A stretch of 64,000 bases of DNA, from positions 248,001 through 312,000 of the forward strand of contig RSEE01000019.1 of NCBI GenBank assembly GCA_003971905.1. Direction: 5' to 3'. Source of the DNA: Moniliella sp. 'wahieum'. Lineage: Eukaryota > Basidiomycota > Moniliellomycetes > Moniliellales > Moniliellaceae. Position 1 is the first letter of the stretch. Every line of letters begins with the position of its first letter. The notes beneath the pieces were generated by a model. That model was not told where the DNA came from. It was given only the letters and a program-made list of their open reading frames with translations, and made no database searches. Both the position numbers and the translations under genes were made by a program. This document shows positions 10,016 through 22,190 of this stretch, piece after piece.

Positions 10016-11865
10016 GGGGGAAAGTCTGGCGTACGTACTGGAGTACTTATAGGCGTATCAATTTCGTTGGGAAACGTATGACCTCGGGACCAAGGGCAAC
10101 GGCGACAAACAGGATGGCCAACTGGTGCTCAACGGAGTAGGCCACAGCCTCGTATTCCCTTGCCATACCTAACTCAACCTTTTTCAGAGAGAGAAGGTCA
10201 ATAGGAGGTTCACATCAGTGAGAGGCAGGGACAAAGGGAGCCGAAGATCGCGTAAAGGAGAAAAGTTAGCGTGCTGCGAGACGAACAGCGGGGTGGAGGG
10301 GTGAAGGGGGAAGACAAGTGGTTGGCTGGGAGGGAGCTACAATGTGGAAAGTGGCCCTAACCCATAGGCGGACAGGGCATGGCGAAGCGAGGATGCCAGC
10401 ACAATAAGCGGGGCCTTTTTGGTATGGTGTCGCGAAGACGTGGTCATGTATGACACATGGTGATCACGGCCCAGCAACGTATGGAAACGATGAATGTGAG
10501 AGGGGAAATATGTAATAGGGTTGTAAGGAGTTGGGCCGGAAGAGAGACCCCACTATGAGGGGATGATGGGTGGATGTGGAAATGTGGAAAAAAACCTCGG
10601 TCGACACCTCATGGGACCCGACCCCCAAAACAGAGCCCTAACACTCCTATGTCATCATACCCTAGGTGATGGAGGGCACCCGAAGACAATTAATCTGACG
10701 GAAAGGGCCAAGGACGACTGGGACCCACTGCCGTCCCAGACAGCATCAGCGACAGGAGCATGGAGAGGGAGGGGCGAGGTGGAGGTGGGGCACTCGCCAA
10801 TGTCTCTGCGTGCTTACATCTCGGATGACGTGGTCCCATCCCGGCTTGATCAATCGATCTCCCCCTCCAGCAGGAATATCTGACGATGGGTGCCGTTAAC
10901 CTCCGATACGAGGTCGAACATGTCCCTGCCGTCTCTGCAATAAAAGCATAGCAGTGAGGCGGCGTCAAATGTGGTTCGCCACACCAAGGAGTAGGTACCT
11001 GTCTCGATCATGTCTTATGACGCCGAGCCTGTGTTTCGTTTCTTATGCCACCGACTTTCCCTCGCTTACCTCCGCCGACGACGGAGACGATGACTGAAAG
11101 GGCTGGGCATTTTGTCATAGTTTAATTGGCTGATCTCGCACCCATTCCCACACTATTTCTTTGTCTCGAGCGTTTCGCTCTTTCCTTTTGTACTTCTGCT
11201 TCGCTCTCCATATATCGTCTGTTCTTGCTTCTGCCCGACAACCGATTGCTACATCCCAGACCTTTTGTCTGGACTCTGCTCTCCGATCGCGCACCCGACT
11301 GCGACTACCCCACGGTTACCCACACAGCGCTCATGTTGCGTAATATAATAGTACTCTTTCTATATCCGAATTTTGGAGATGAACGGGGGAGCCAAACGTC
11401 ATGTCGAGAATCGAACGCGAAATCAACTTAATCTGCTGAATGGAGCGGTTGAGCAAGCTTGTGGATGGGTGAGCAAAGGGGAGGTGGACGAAACGTTTGT
11501 CCCTGGAACCGATATCGACAACACAGCGTGCCGTGTTATTGGTCTTTTCGTTAATCAAAAAAATCCACCCGAGCTACGAGAGGGTGTTGTCTTTTATGGC
11601 AGCCCTTACCGTTACCATCATTCACGCTCGCCACGTCTTCTAGGCTGGGCTCATCCAATACGATCTACGTTCGGGTTGGCCAGTGCATATTAGTTTGCCA
11701 TGAATTGCCGATGCGACCGCCTTCGAGCGTTTCTCCCCAGCTGTGAGAGATCTGACATGCTGAGCGCTGCTGACAGGAGAGGGCCATGTGTTGGACCAAA
11801 AGCTTTTTCACAAGCAACAGAGGGTAAACCGGTGGCCGGTGACTGGTGACCGGAGTCGCGCAGCG
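10016..11865. other. intergenic region, possibly more decayed transposon
   Basis: Upstream of the gypsy RT relic in its own orientation one would expect protease and gag. I see minus-strand fragments but no recognisable protease (DSGA) or zinc knuckle. Nothing else supports a gene in 10-11.8 kb. Confidence 0.35.
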
Positions 11866-12076
11866 ATGTCACATGTCACGTGTCACTGTGACGGGGTTTG
11901 CACACGCGACGGTCACCATCACATGTCGCATGCCACATGCACGGGCGGCATGCCACATGTCACCCATCCATGCCTGCATGTCATGCATCATGCATCATGC
12001 GCGTCACATGTCGGCCAAGGGTCAAGATAGTCACTCATGATGCACATGATGCATGATGCGTGCATGATGCATGAAT
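11866..12076. repeat. cluster of CACATG/CACGTG boxes followed by ATGCAT repeats
   Basis: From about 11866 to 11965 the hexamers CACATG, CACGTG and GCATGC recur every 10-20 bases, mostly within CACATGTCAC-type strings. From 11975 to 12076 the motif changes to CATGCATCATGC and its reverse complement GCATGATGCATG. The second half mirrors the first, giving potential for cruciform pairing. Similar CACATGTCAC strings occur at about 20740 and 27325. Confidence 0.7.
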
Positions 12077-12129
12077 GGAACACAGGGGCTCGGTCGTAAC
12101 CACGTCTGGATCAAGTACTCTTCGGTCTC

Positions 12130-12235
12130 AGGGCCTGACCGGCCTGAGCGCCTGAGCGCCTGAGCCGCTAATAAGCCTCAGCAGCCTGAGGCTGAGCAGG
12201 CTGAGAGCGCTCAGGCTGAGCGCTCAGGCTGGAAC
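12130..12235. repeat. array of CTCAG/CTGAG palindromes
   Basis: Short units GCCTGAG, GCCTCAG and GAGCGCTCAGG follow one another for about 100 bases, many as perfect palindromes (CCTGAGG, GAGCGCTC). It lies upstream of the C2H2 regulator gene. Comparable arrays stand at 20150-20230, 22075-22190 and 22735-22860. Confidence 0.75.
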
Positions 12236-13480
12236 CGCGAGCCCAAGCTTCGAGCGGCAAGGACCGTGCGGCGTGCACTGTGGCTTGCACTCTTTCTGCG
12301 CCGCTAGGGCGAGTGCAAGGACTTCCACGGCGTCGTTGGGCGTTGCACTTCAGTATGAGGCCACAGTTGTGGTATGGCCTGGGATTCTTGGGGCTAGTTA
12401 GTTTGAGAGGATGGCGAGCTCAGACGCTAAGTAGCAACGTGTTGTAACGCGAGTACGCTAGTAACGCTCAACTAGCAAAGCAGTAAAGCGAGCAGCGAGC
12501 AACAGCTATGCCTAATCGACAATCGGTAATCATTAATCAATCTAACCATCAATCAGCCCAAGCCTGACGAGATCGCCGCCAGTGGCCGTTTGCCACCCGA
12601 TTGCATCTGCGCATGCGTGGGTGGGTCAGATTGGTCTCAGAAGTGAGATGCGAGGGGAGGAGCTTAGCGCTTAGTGTTTAAAGTTAACGTTTTAATGTTA
12701 GACGGTAGCACTACAGCGCTAGCATGGAGCAGCGCCAGCAGGCAGCCATCGATACGATCCGAGAATTGGGGGCAAAGGGCGCGCGGCGCATGAGCACTGG
12801 TGTGGTTCATTCCTTTCGAACTCGGTGAGACTGTGCCTGCGCCTGGACGTGTGCCTGGCTGGGGCTTGCGCGCGGGGTCGGGCAAGCGGCCATTCGTCTT
12901 GCCTGTGTTTCGATCAGGATTAGGATTTCGATTACGCCTGAGGCCCTGCCTTGCGGCTGCGATCGTTCCTTTGCCATTACAGGCACGCGGCGGGACAATG
13001 TGCAGGCGGCGCGCTGCCCAGCCTGGGCGCTCAGCCTCAGCCTCACGCCCCCGCGGCCGGCGCCGCACAGGGGCAGTGCCTGCAGGCGGGCGGCTCAGAA
13101 GCGCTCACCGCAGGCCTCAGGCTGAGGCCCACGCGTCACGAGCCGAGGGACCGGCGCGGTGGGATGCGCTCGGCATCCCGCACAGCGCCAGTGCTGGCCC
13201 CATCGCAGACAGGCACCCGTGGCGGACGCAGTGCTCTGCAGTGCTGCTGCCGCTGCTGCCGGCAGCGGCGGACGCCGGCGTGCTGCTTGCCGCCCCGCCG
13301 CTCCCTCCGCCCCCCTCCCCACCACCCTCAGCCTCACGCCTCGGCAGCCCCGGCCCCACCCCCGTCCCTTGCCCTGTGCTCAGGTCCAGGCACGCCCCAC
13401 CCACCTCCGCCCTCGCCACGCCCTCGCCTTCCATCTTGTCTCTACCGCCGCCGGCCTCGGCTGCTGACCTCCAGGCGCCC
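12236..13480. other. upstream region of the C2H2 regulator, partly coding-like
   Basis: The first 500 bases look non-coding and include GTTAACGTTTTAATG at about 12683. From about 12800 the sequence is GC-rich and open in several frames (Pro/Ala/Arg-rich translations), so the true N-terminus of the next gene may lie here, but I see no frame that stands out. Confidence 0.35.
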
Positions 13481-15805
13481 ATGTACGCATCCGCACCACC
13501 GCCGCTCCATCACACCCCCCCACCCCCGGCACGCTCCCGAGCCAGCACCCACACCTCCATGGTCATGCCTCGGCTCCTGCCCCACCCCACCCCTACGCTG
13601 TGCCTGGTGCCCCCCTGCTCCGCTTGGGGGCGCCCCTCCCAGCGTCGGTGCATACTATGGCACAGGCACCTACCTCCCACCTGACACCTACGCCCCATCC
13701 TCTGCCCTCTACACCTCCCTGCCCCCGTCCCCCATCCAGCCTGGCGTCCACCTCTTCCAACCTCTGTGGCTGCCCCTCCACCCGCGCCTTGGGGCGCTCC
13801 CGCTCCTCCCCGTCTGGCGCTGCTTCCGCCTACCTCCCTTCTCCCGGCCCAGGTGCCTTTGGCCAGCCCCAATTCCCTCCCCCGCATTCGCTTCCTGCTC
13901 CCTACCCCGCCTCCGCCTTCTCCCCTGCGCTTCAGACGGCGTCGTCATCCATGGCACCCGCTTCGATACCGGCCAAACGTCTGCCAAAGAAAGAGGACAT
14001 GGACGATGACGACGATCGCCCGCTCGCCGAGTCTCTCCCCGCAGTAGCCCGGTCCGCTCCCCCTCGCCCGCAGCGGCGTACTATGACCAAACCTGATCCT
14101 TCTGCTGACCCTAGTCCGCCTACTCTCCCCCCTCCAACGGCAGGAGATGGCACGACGAATGGCACAGCCGAGCAGGATGAAGAGGGAAAGAAGATGAGTC
14201 ATGTCACCATGTTCCGCTGTACTGGCTATGGTGACTGCAACATGGTTTTACCCGCAGTGAACATCTGGCTCGCCACCAGCGCAAGCACAATGGCGCCAAG
14301 CCTTTCACCTGCCATTGTAGCAAATCATTTTCCCGCCTCGACAATTTACGCCAGCACGCGAATACAGTGCACGCGTCGTTGTCGCAAAAGAATGAAGAGA
14401 TGCTTTCGGAACTATCCACTCTTCACGCCAACTCGCCGCCAAAGCCGCTCAGGCTCAGTTGGCGGCCAATCAGGTGATTGGCCGCACGCGCGCGCCTCGC
14501 ACTTCTGGGGCAGGGCGAGGGAATCCGGGTCATGCGCGAAAACGAAGGCGGCTGAGTAGTACTGCCTCTGCCCACGCCAATGGAACTGGCGCCGGGGTGT
14601 CACGAGCTCTCACACCACCCCTCCTGCACCTCCTTCTGCTTCAGGGGACAGCCTGGACATCTATCGTCCATGATTCCCCTCCCCAGTGCATGCCAGGACC
14701 CGCTGGCCCCGCGCCCGCCAACGGCCACTTCGATGCAGGGAGCGGGATACGATTCAGGCTACTTGGGTGGTATGGACTTTTTCTGGCTTGGCCGTCCTTC
14801 CTCGGCGGCGGGAGTACACTATTTGATATGTGGCGACCGGGATCGCGCTCGACGGACACGTACCCTCCCAACAGGGGGGTATGGTTATGGCGAGTACCGC
14901 CGTCCGCCGACGTCAGAGTACCATGACCGCGGAAGGCGCGGACGAATACCGCTCCGACCCGTACGCCCGCCCTGCCACCAACGGAGGCGACTATCCGCGT
15001 CCCAGTACTTCGCCTCGGCCGTGATGGCCGGTTCCAGCGGGGAGATTTTCCCTGCGTCCGGCGCGGAATGGCGGGCGTCCCGCCCACCTACCGCCGCAGG
15101 GGCGGGGAGCGCCCTCGCTCCACCCACCACTTCCACCGCCTCTTCTGCTCTGGCCACCTCTGCTCGTCCTTTGAGCAGGGCCGCGACCTTCCTGCTCTGC
15201 CCTGCCTGTAGGCCCCTGGACCGCGCTGGCGCCTCTGGTTCGGGCCGACCAGGCACGCGGGGCCAGGAACGGACAGGTAGCACGTGGGATCGCCCTGCCA
15301 CTCGAGGCTCGCCGCCGGGCAAGTCGGATCGACCCGTGTTGCCACCCCTCTCCTCCTCAGTCGACCGGCCACAACTCCGGAGGGACGGGGGGCCGACCCA
15401 ACCTCCACGTCCGGCCAGTCGGGATTTGTTCTCTACTCTGCTCAGCGGCTCCGACCTGCGGCCCCCTCGAACCACTCGCTCTTTTTCCGCGCGCCTTCGC
15501 GTGGGGGCGAGACGGAGGAGCGACCCTTGGGGCGTGCACCCTCTCGGTCCGGGGGTCGTTTGGCGGATTGGGTATGGGTCGTTGACCGCGGTCCGATCCC
15601 CGCCGCTCGGTGCGACGGTTTCGCACGGCAATGGCACGCGAATGGGAACGGGTATGGCTCCCGTGCCCTACCTCCCCCTCAACTCCACGTGCCGTCTGAC
15701 GAAGAGAACGATTCTCCCTTCCGCTTTGCTCCGCCCGCTCCCAAGACAGCCGAGGAGGACGATGGGCGGTTGCCTCGCCCAAGGCGAGCCTACGCGCCAG
15801 CGTAA
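13481..15805 (+). CDS. C2H2 zinc-finger transcription factor (Msn2/Com2-like fingers), many frame shifts
   Basis: Probable sequence-specific nuclear regulator. At 14206-14375 there are two tandem C2H2 fingers. The first starts CTGYGDC and, after a one-base shift at the T-run near 14247, continues [14 protein letters not shown]. The second is [16 protein letters not shown] followed by TVH. The linker NGAKPF replaces the usual TGEKPF. This finger pair, with the CxC knuckle in finger 2, is typical of Msn2/4- and Com2-like fungal factors. Upstream is a Pro/Ser/Thr-rich region (a likely start is ATG 13481, [11 protein letters not shown]) and an acidic run ([10 protein letters not shown], 13990). 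Downstream are Tyr/Arg-rich and Ser/Pro-rich parts in several frames, ending [17 protein letters not shown] and PRRAYAPA at 15803-15805. Start and end are estimates because the frame changes at least five times. Confidence 0.75.
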
Positions 15806-16733
15806 AATTTTGTTGCGCCGAGGGGGTCGTTGGCTTCTTGGCTCTTGGCTCTATCTTGGTCCCTACCCTCCGCACGAGCTCACTACGCCTCAGCCCTTCA
15901 AGCCATCTCTTTCGCACCATGCGCTTGTGCTCTTGGGGGCCCTCTGTATCTTCCACACACGATGGGGCCACCGAGCACCATATGACCTTAAACTGGCTAC
16001 GCTTTCTCTGCACCCTGTCTAACTAGTTTCTCTGTTTTTTCTTTTCCTTGCTCTACCCCCCCCTCCGCCCTCGGGCCTCAAGCCGCATGATCATCCCCAA
16101 TGGCTAATGACTGGTGACCTCACGTGGTGCCTTTCTGTCCGAGTGGGATGGTGGGAGGGGGCGTAGATGGCGCCCATTCATACCTATACGAACTGCCATG
16201 CTCGTATCGTACCCCATTTGTTTGTTTGTCGAGAAAGAGTCGATAGGGATAGGGTCGCTATTGGCCCGCCGACCGAGCATCCCATGCACCACCCAACGCG
16301 AGTCACTGGTCACCTACGATGGGCTCTATCTCACCAGTGCATCACGCACCTTGCAGCACGGGATAGAGGGAGGGGTAGGGCATGCCGTGACAGCACGGGA
16401 CAGAGGTGCATTCCATTGCAAACCTTTGCTCTCATAGTCCACGAGCAAAGGGACAAAAGAGCAGTACCACAACCCCGCAAAAACGCCCTCGTAGAGCAGT
16501 AAAAGGGAGGACCGGTGCGCAGCGCACGGCCCTTCGCACCAAGAGGCAAGTAGATTGGTATACGGAACAGGTCGTCGGTCGTAGTGCAATATAAAGTAAG
16601 TGGAGAGGTGGGGATGTGGAAGAGAGAACGGAACGGGGGCATGGAGAGCATGCAAAGGAGAGTGGTTGGAGAGCGGTGGGGGGGGGGGGGGGGGACGGAG
16701 AGGAGGAAGGAAGAGGAGAGGAGGAATGCAGGC
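15806..16733. other. convergent intergenic region between the C2H2 and ankyrin genes
   Basis: About 0.9 kb. It carries a G-run of 14 or more bases at about 16677-16695, which on the minus strand is a C-run after the stop of the ankyrin gene. Open frames here are low-complexity, and no gene is recognised. Confidence 0.4.
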
Positions 16734-19700
16734 TCATGTTGTAGCCGTCTTATCAAACAACCGACGCACCACATCGAACTTGAGTCGTCTCGAGGCGGGA
16801 GTGGAGCGGAGCGGGCTTTTGGACCCAGAAGCGGAAACCGAAGCGGTAGCAGAGGCGACATTCTGTTCCACTTGCTCGAGCGGCGGGTCGGACTGGGCAT
16901 GAACCCAACGTGTTCGCCCAGCTCGCTCGACGACGCGGCCGCTCAAAGCGGGAGCCGAGCGTTTGGTGCGCAATACTCTCTTCTCTGCCCGGAGACCGAT
17001 GGGCGAGATGGGACGGGGGAGCGATCCAGTCCCTCGACGTGGCTCCTTCGGTTCCCCTGGACCCAACAAGTCCCCCCTCGATGGGTGCAGCGTGTTGGTC
17101 GAGGCAGCGTGGCGTAGGCGCGGTCCTGCGTGCCAGCGCCCGCTTCTGGGGGATAATAGGGGCGGATGTGCGCCCGCCGGACCGGAGAGATGGGCGGAGA
17201 TAAGGCAGCCAAGCCAAAGCTGGCGCCAGCACCAGCAAGATAGGCTGGCCCAGGTTCAAAGACAAGCCCTTTTCGTTCCAAGATTGCCTGGAGGTGGGGC
17301 TGGGCTAAAGAGCCAGCCACGTCTGTGCGTGTTGAGGAAGGGGCGTGCTGCTCTTCCCCCCCCCTGTTGGGGGGAGTGATGTTACGTTGAGTTGCCGCTG
17401 ACTCGGCCGATTCGCCTGACCCTTCGCGCAGCGGAGAACGGACCAAGTGCGGGAAGTCGTGCCGTCCTGCACGGCGTGCACAAGGGGTGTCCGCTCCGCC
17501 TCCTCTGCCTCTGCCTTCCCTCGGCGACGTGCGTATAAGGTGGGAGGAAAAGGTACACTCTCTGTCGCGTTGCGTGTAGGCGAAGGAAGCGCCAATGGCG
17601 TCACCTTCTGTCCACGCGATCCACCGGGGTGCGCGGCCGAAAGCGAGGGGGGCGTGCTTGGCTGGCGGGCCGAGGGCAAGGTCGGGGTTCTAACCTTTTC
17701 CGGAGAGGGGCCATGAGACGGGTAACGAGCATGAGGCGCAACGGGGTCAGGAGCAGAGAGCGCGACGGAGGCCGCCGAGGCAACCAGGCCAGCGGGCATG
17801 GTGGCGGCCGAAGTGGATGGCAAGGCATCGCAAAAGGAATGAGTGCCGGTTTGGTCGCGGTCGCGTTGGCGTTCGCGCGTCATTGCCTGACCGAGGGCAG
17901 CGAGTTGCTGGGCCAAAGTGAGAGTGGTGCCATCGTCGAGCTGGACGGCAAGATTGGGCGCTTGGCCTTCCCCTGCGCCTTGGCCGCGTGCGAGAATGGC
18001 GGCGGCCTGTGCGGCCGCAGGCAATGGGTTGGGTGGGACGACGAGCGAGGTGCTAGTCCGGGATGTAGGTACGGGCGATGAGCGCTTTGCACCTGGGTGG
18101 GACGAGCGCGGAAAAGACAGTGGGGGGGTTGCGGAGGCAGTGGGGGTAGAAGGAGCGGTATCTGACTGGCTCATTTGGGCTGCCCCTGGAGAAGGGAGCA
18201 GGTCGACTGATCTGTCCTTGAGCAAGTCGACTGACCTGTTCCTAACTATGCGGGGCGACGGTTCGCTTGGGTAGCGTGTTTTTAATCCCAAAGACGTACC
18301 CGCCGAGTAAGCGCGGTAAGGCGGGATAGAGAAGTGGGGGCTGGAAGAAGGTGAAGGCATTGAGTTGGGAGCCAATTCTTCCCATTCGTCCCTTGCCCCC
18401 GTGTCATCCGATGCAGTCACCATCCCAGTCCCATGAGACAAGACATTTGCATACCGCTGGGACGAACTGACATTGACTCCGCGCCCAGGCAGGCCAAAGA
18501 GCACCCCCTTCTCACCGGCGCTACCAAATACGTCATCCTTGGTATCATGGCGTTGGGGTCGTGACTCAGGACCTGAGTTGCTGGCATTGCCGCTGACGGA
18601 TGACACGGCCGAAGGAGGACGTGAAGACGTTGGGGTAGGGTAGTCCGACACGCCCGAGTCCTTGAGTGGCGCATCGGGCACAATGGATGCCATGGTTGTA
18701 CTAGGTGAAGTGGGTTGGGGCGGCAGGGGCGGTGCGGCGGCGCGTTTCCGCAACATTCGTTCCGAAATGATTGGAAGTGAGGGGCGCCGCGGACCAGAAA
18801 AACTGGCGGTGCGTACTTGGGGTTGAGGTTGGGAGGGGTTGGGAGCAACAGGAACAAGTGGGGAAGAAGTTGGTTCAATCGAGACGATTCCTTGGCTCGT
18901 CCCCGTTGTGCTTGGAGCCTGAACATCGGGCGGGGCAGCAGGGGCTAGTCGAGGACGTTCTGTGTGGGGACTGGGGGTGGTACGGGGGAAGATGCGTGAG
19001 TGGGGGGAGGTGGGGGAGGGTAAAGAGGGGAATGAGAAGGCGAGATCCGGGGCTTGGGGGGCCGGCAAGGCCGAGGGGCCAGTTAGGTTGGAAGAGTGGT
19101 GCGAACGCAAGTTGACCAGCGAATGCATCTTGGGCAGGCGGCTGACCCTCGGGCCACTCGAGCCGCCGAGCGGCGTCGTGGAACCGCTGTCCTTGCGGTG
19201 GCGGGACAACATAGAGAGGCGGAAGTAGAGACCGCGTCAGCAATCCGCTCAAACGAGCGTGTGGGCATCAGGCGGTAGCGGCGGGCGGTGGGGGAGGGAG
19301 GCCCGCTACCTGGGGGACTGCCTTGAGATGGCATTAGCGATGGCCGTCGCCATGGGTCGCCCAAACTGGACAAATCGGAGCCTGAAGACGACTCGAGGGC
19401 GAGGTGCAAGGCGCTGGACATGGAATGGTTGGCGAGGGATTGTGGGGTGGCCCCATTTTCGTCTGCTGCATCAATGTTGGCGCCCGCCTGCACCAACAGT
19501 TGCACCACCCCGGCATGGCCGTTGGCCACGGCGAGGTGGAGCGGAGTGGCGCCGACGGGACTGTGAGCGGGCGAGAGGGAGGCGCAGCATCGGCCCCGGC
19601 GGGAGAAGAGGAGGAAGAGACGGAGCAAGCAGAGGGCACGCGGGCTGGGGGGCGAGGTAGGCTGGGGGTGGCGCGGTGGGCGAGGAGGAGGGCGACAACA

Positions 19701-19888
19701 GCAATGTGCCCGGCGGCAGCGGCAGCATGAAGTGGCGCCAGGCCATCGGTGACAGTGTCGGGGGAGAGTCCGACCGCAAGGGCGGCACGGACAGCCGGCT
19801 CGTCGCCAGCCAAGGCAGCGGCAACGAGCTGGCGTGGGCGCCAGAGACGACTGCGGGGGGGATGGGGGGCGGGGGTGCCGGGACCCAT
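16734..19888 (-). CDS. ankyrin-repeat protein with long Ser/Pro-rich tail
   Basis: Unrecognised protein of roughly 1,050 residues. The start is ATG 19888 (MGPGTPAPHPPRSRLW). Ankyrin repeats follow: LVAAALAGDEPAVRAAL, then GLAPLHAAAAAGHIAVVALLL, and after a one-base shift near 19566 GATPLHLAVANGHAGVVQLL and AGANIDAADENGATP. Thus about three repeats sit in the first 220 residues. A further shift near 19215 opens a 630-residue Ser/Pro/Thr-rich region with basic patches and a tandem pair (RNRSVDLL, KDRSVDLL). Another near 17370 leads to a conserved-looking end, GLVFEPGPAYLAGAG to RRLKFDVVRRLFDKT, with the stop at 16734-16736. Ankyrin repeats imply protein binding; the tail could be phosphorylated. 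No catalytic domain is seen, so no function is assigned. Confidence 0.75.
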
Positions 19889-20149
19889 GTTGATGCGGAG
19901 CAGTGGGAAAGGGAGAGGCGCGCCCCGGGCGTGGATGAGGCCAAGAGAAGATGGGTGGGACGGCAGTGGGGAGGGGTAATTAATGGTGAACGGACTGGCA
20001 ATGGGGAGCTGCAATGCAAGAAGGCCCATGTGGCTCCGCGTCTTTTGCCGGTGCAGACACGGTGTTGATGAATGATTAATGATTGGCCTGGCTCGCCTGA
20101 TCGGCCGGTCGGTCCATGTGCTTGAAGCTTGAAGCTTGAGGGGCTCTCG

Positions 20150-20230
20150 GATCTCAGCGCCGCTCAGTACTCAGTAAGTACTCAGTCTGAGCGCTGAGTC
20201 TCAGCAGTACGTTCGGTCTGAGTAGCTAGT
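20150..20230. repeat. CTCAG/CTGAG palindrome array
   Basis: CTCAGCGCCGCTCAG, AGTACTCAGTAAGTACTCAG and TGAGCGCTGAG succeed one another; several are self-complementary. The array lies about 300 bases upstream of the ankyrin gene start on its promoter side. Confidence 0.65.
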
Positions 20231-21324
20231 AATAGCCTAACCGGGCCGGAGCCACAGGTTGAGCTGTGGCGTGGCAAGAATAGGCCCAGGCCCAGAAAGA
20301 ACCCAGGCCAAGGCTGCATAAGGCCTAAGGGCCACAGCACACAGACCCTGGCACAGCCACACTGCTGCTGCTGCTCGTCTGCGTGAGCGTGAGCCATGTG
20401 TGCTGAGTCTGCCGAGTCCCCCGAGTCCGCCGCTTGCCTTTTCGTGCCCCTGCGCATGTCCCCATGAGACTATCGACTATCCCCCATCATGCATATCATG
20501 CATCATGAATCATTCCTCGCCTCCCGACTCTCCGATCTCACACAACGACCACCCTCTTCCCACCACTGCTGCTGTACGACGCACCACACACGAATGCTAC
20601 GCGTCGGGGCAGACGTGGGGTGCGTTAAACGTTAAAAGCTCGTTAAGCGCTAAGCGAGGCCCATATACTGTGGGCTCCACTTGTCAGAGAAATACAGCAC
20701 CCGCTCAAAATCCGTCTCTGGCACCACATCCTCAACACACGTCACATGTCACAGCTACTGCCAATATTGCCACACTGCTATATTACTGAGTAACGCCTGC
20801 TACCGCGCCCCAGCCCTTCTCGCCGAATAAAAAAAAGCTTCGCCACAAGAACTGTGCATGAATGTTCCGCAGAGAGCGATCTCAAAGATCACTGCAAGAG
20901 AATTCATGCTCCACCGCTCCCACACACCACTCGTCCATCGCGTCTCCCTAAGTCTCTCTCCATATCCCCGACACACTCTCTTACAGTATATATACACCCA
21001 CACATCCCCCCCCTCATTATGTGTGTCCGTGCTCTCAATGGCGTACCGGATACCTCTCTTGTATTCGATTTTGTCACGCAGGCCTATAGCTAGTGATGCT
21101 GGCCATGGGGAATGGAAATGGTATTCCAGAGCTAATAAGGAGAGCTAGACCTTTGGGCCGAGGTAGGCTCCGGGCTCGGAGCCCGGAAGGTCCGGGACGC
21201 ACTGCCCCGATGCGCTGTGTGTATCGCGCCACGTGCCACTGAAGGCCGATGGGCTCTGAACCCAAGATTTTCAATGGAATAAGCGCTAACAATTATTGCT
21301 AAGCTCGCTCCTCCTCAAGCCGCA

Positions 21325-21385
21325 GGAGGCCTCAACGTTCAACGTCCTCAACGTCCTCAACGTTCAAGTTGAACGTTGAACGTTT
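21325..21385. repeat. AACGTT direct and inverted repeat (hairpin)
   Basis: CTCAACGTTCAACGTCCTCAACG units run into an inverted copy. The centre CAACGTTCAAGTTGAACG is a palindrome with a near-perfect stem, continuing TTGAACGTT. In single-stranded form it would fold into a long hairpin. Confidence 0.75.
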
Positions 21386-21834
21386 TTGAAGTTGATGTCG
21401 GCCTCGCTACTACCACAGGATGTGAGCACTGAACGTCGCATTGGACTAAGGAGCTTCTGCGACTGAATCGTCCAGAAGACTGGTGCGAGCTCGGAAGGAA
21501 TGAAAACTGACTCACGTGGCTCAGGGTACGCGCGGTCCTATAGGACGGATGTCAACAGTTAACGTTTAATGTTCCCGCGTTCACGACCTTTCACGACGTT
21601 CATGCCCAAAAGAGAAGTCTGGCAGCCCGACGCGTCTCCTCCTCAAAGCTTCGGCAGTCATATAGTCATAGCTTAGTTTTCCCTCTCTTCCACTCCCTCC
21701 TCCCTCTCCGCTACTCTCTACTACTCGCTCACCAGCAATCAATCTCTATCGTCTATTTGACCTACAGTTCTTGATGGCCGTTTCGCTTGGCATCGGGATC
21801 CGGTGACATCATCAAGTGTCAATTGAGTACGCTT

Positions 21835-21985
21835 CTATTCAGACTGAGTACTGAGCGTGTACTGTGTACTGTACGTTACTGTTCGTTACTATAGTTACTG
21901 AACGTTCGTTGAACACGTTGAACGTACTGAACGTACTGAACGTACTGAACGTTGAACTTTGAAGACGTTGAAGCTTCCTTGAAGA
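21835..21985. repeat. tandem ACTGAACGT / GTACT repeats
   Basis: The 9-mer ACTGAACGT repeats three to four times around 21925-21950, flanked by GTTACTGTTCGTTACT and GAACACGTTGAACG. It grades into GAAGCTTCCTTGAAGAGCTTGAAGC, another imperfect palindrome. Confidence 0.7.
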
Positions 21986-22074
21986 GCTTGAAGCTGGAAG
22001 TCAAGGCTAAGCCTTATCAGTTAGGCCTAAGGCTTAGTATTAAGCGCCTAAGCCCCCCTACTGATTCTAAGGCT

Positions 22075-22190
22075 GGATGAGGCCGAGGCCTGAGACTCAG
22101 GCTCTCAGGCCCTCAGCCTGAGGGTTGAGACGTTGAGGCTCAACTGAGCAGCGCTGTGAGCCTCAGTCCACAGCCTGAGGCCTGAGGTGG
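22075..22190. repeat. CTCAG/CTGAG palindrome array
   Basis: GGCCTGAGACTCAGGC, CTCAGGCCCTCAGCCTGAGG and GAGGCTCAACTGAGC follow each other. Each is a perfect or near-perfect inverted repeat of the same core found at 12130 and 20150. Confidence 0.7.

Noticed and set aside
11395-11410. GTTCGATTCTCGA on the minus strand looks like a tRNA T loop.
   Set aside because: The bases on each side do not pair as a T stem, and no acceptor or anticodon arm can be built around it.
13095-13482. Gly/Ala/Arg-rich frames on both strands upstream of the C2H2 regulator considered as separate genes.
   Set aside because: They are open only because of high GC content, with no motif and no distinct start context.
20854-20960. 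A short frame with CSAESDLKDHCKRIH resembles half of a C2H2 finger.
   Set aside because: There is no first cysteine at the right distance, no second finger, and the frame is surrounded by non-coding repeats.
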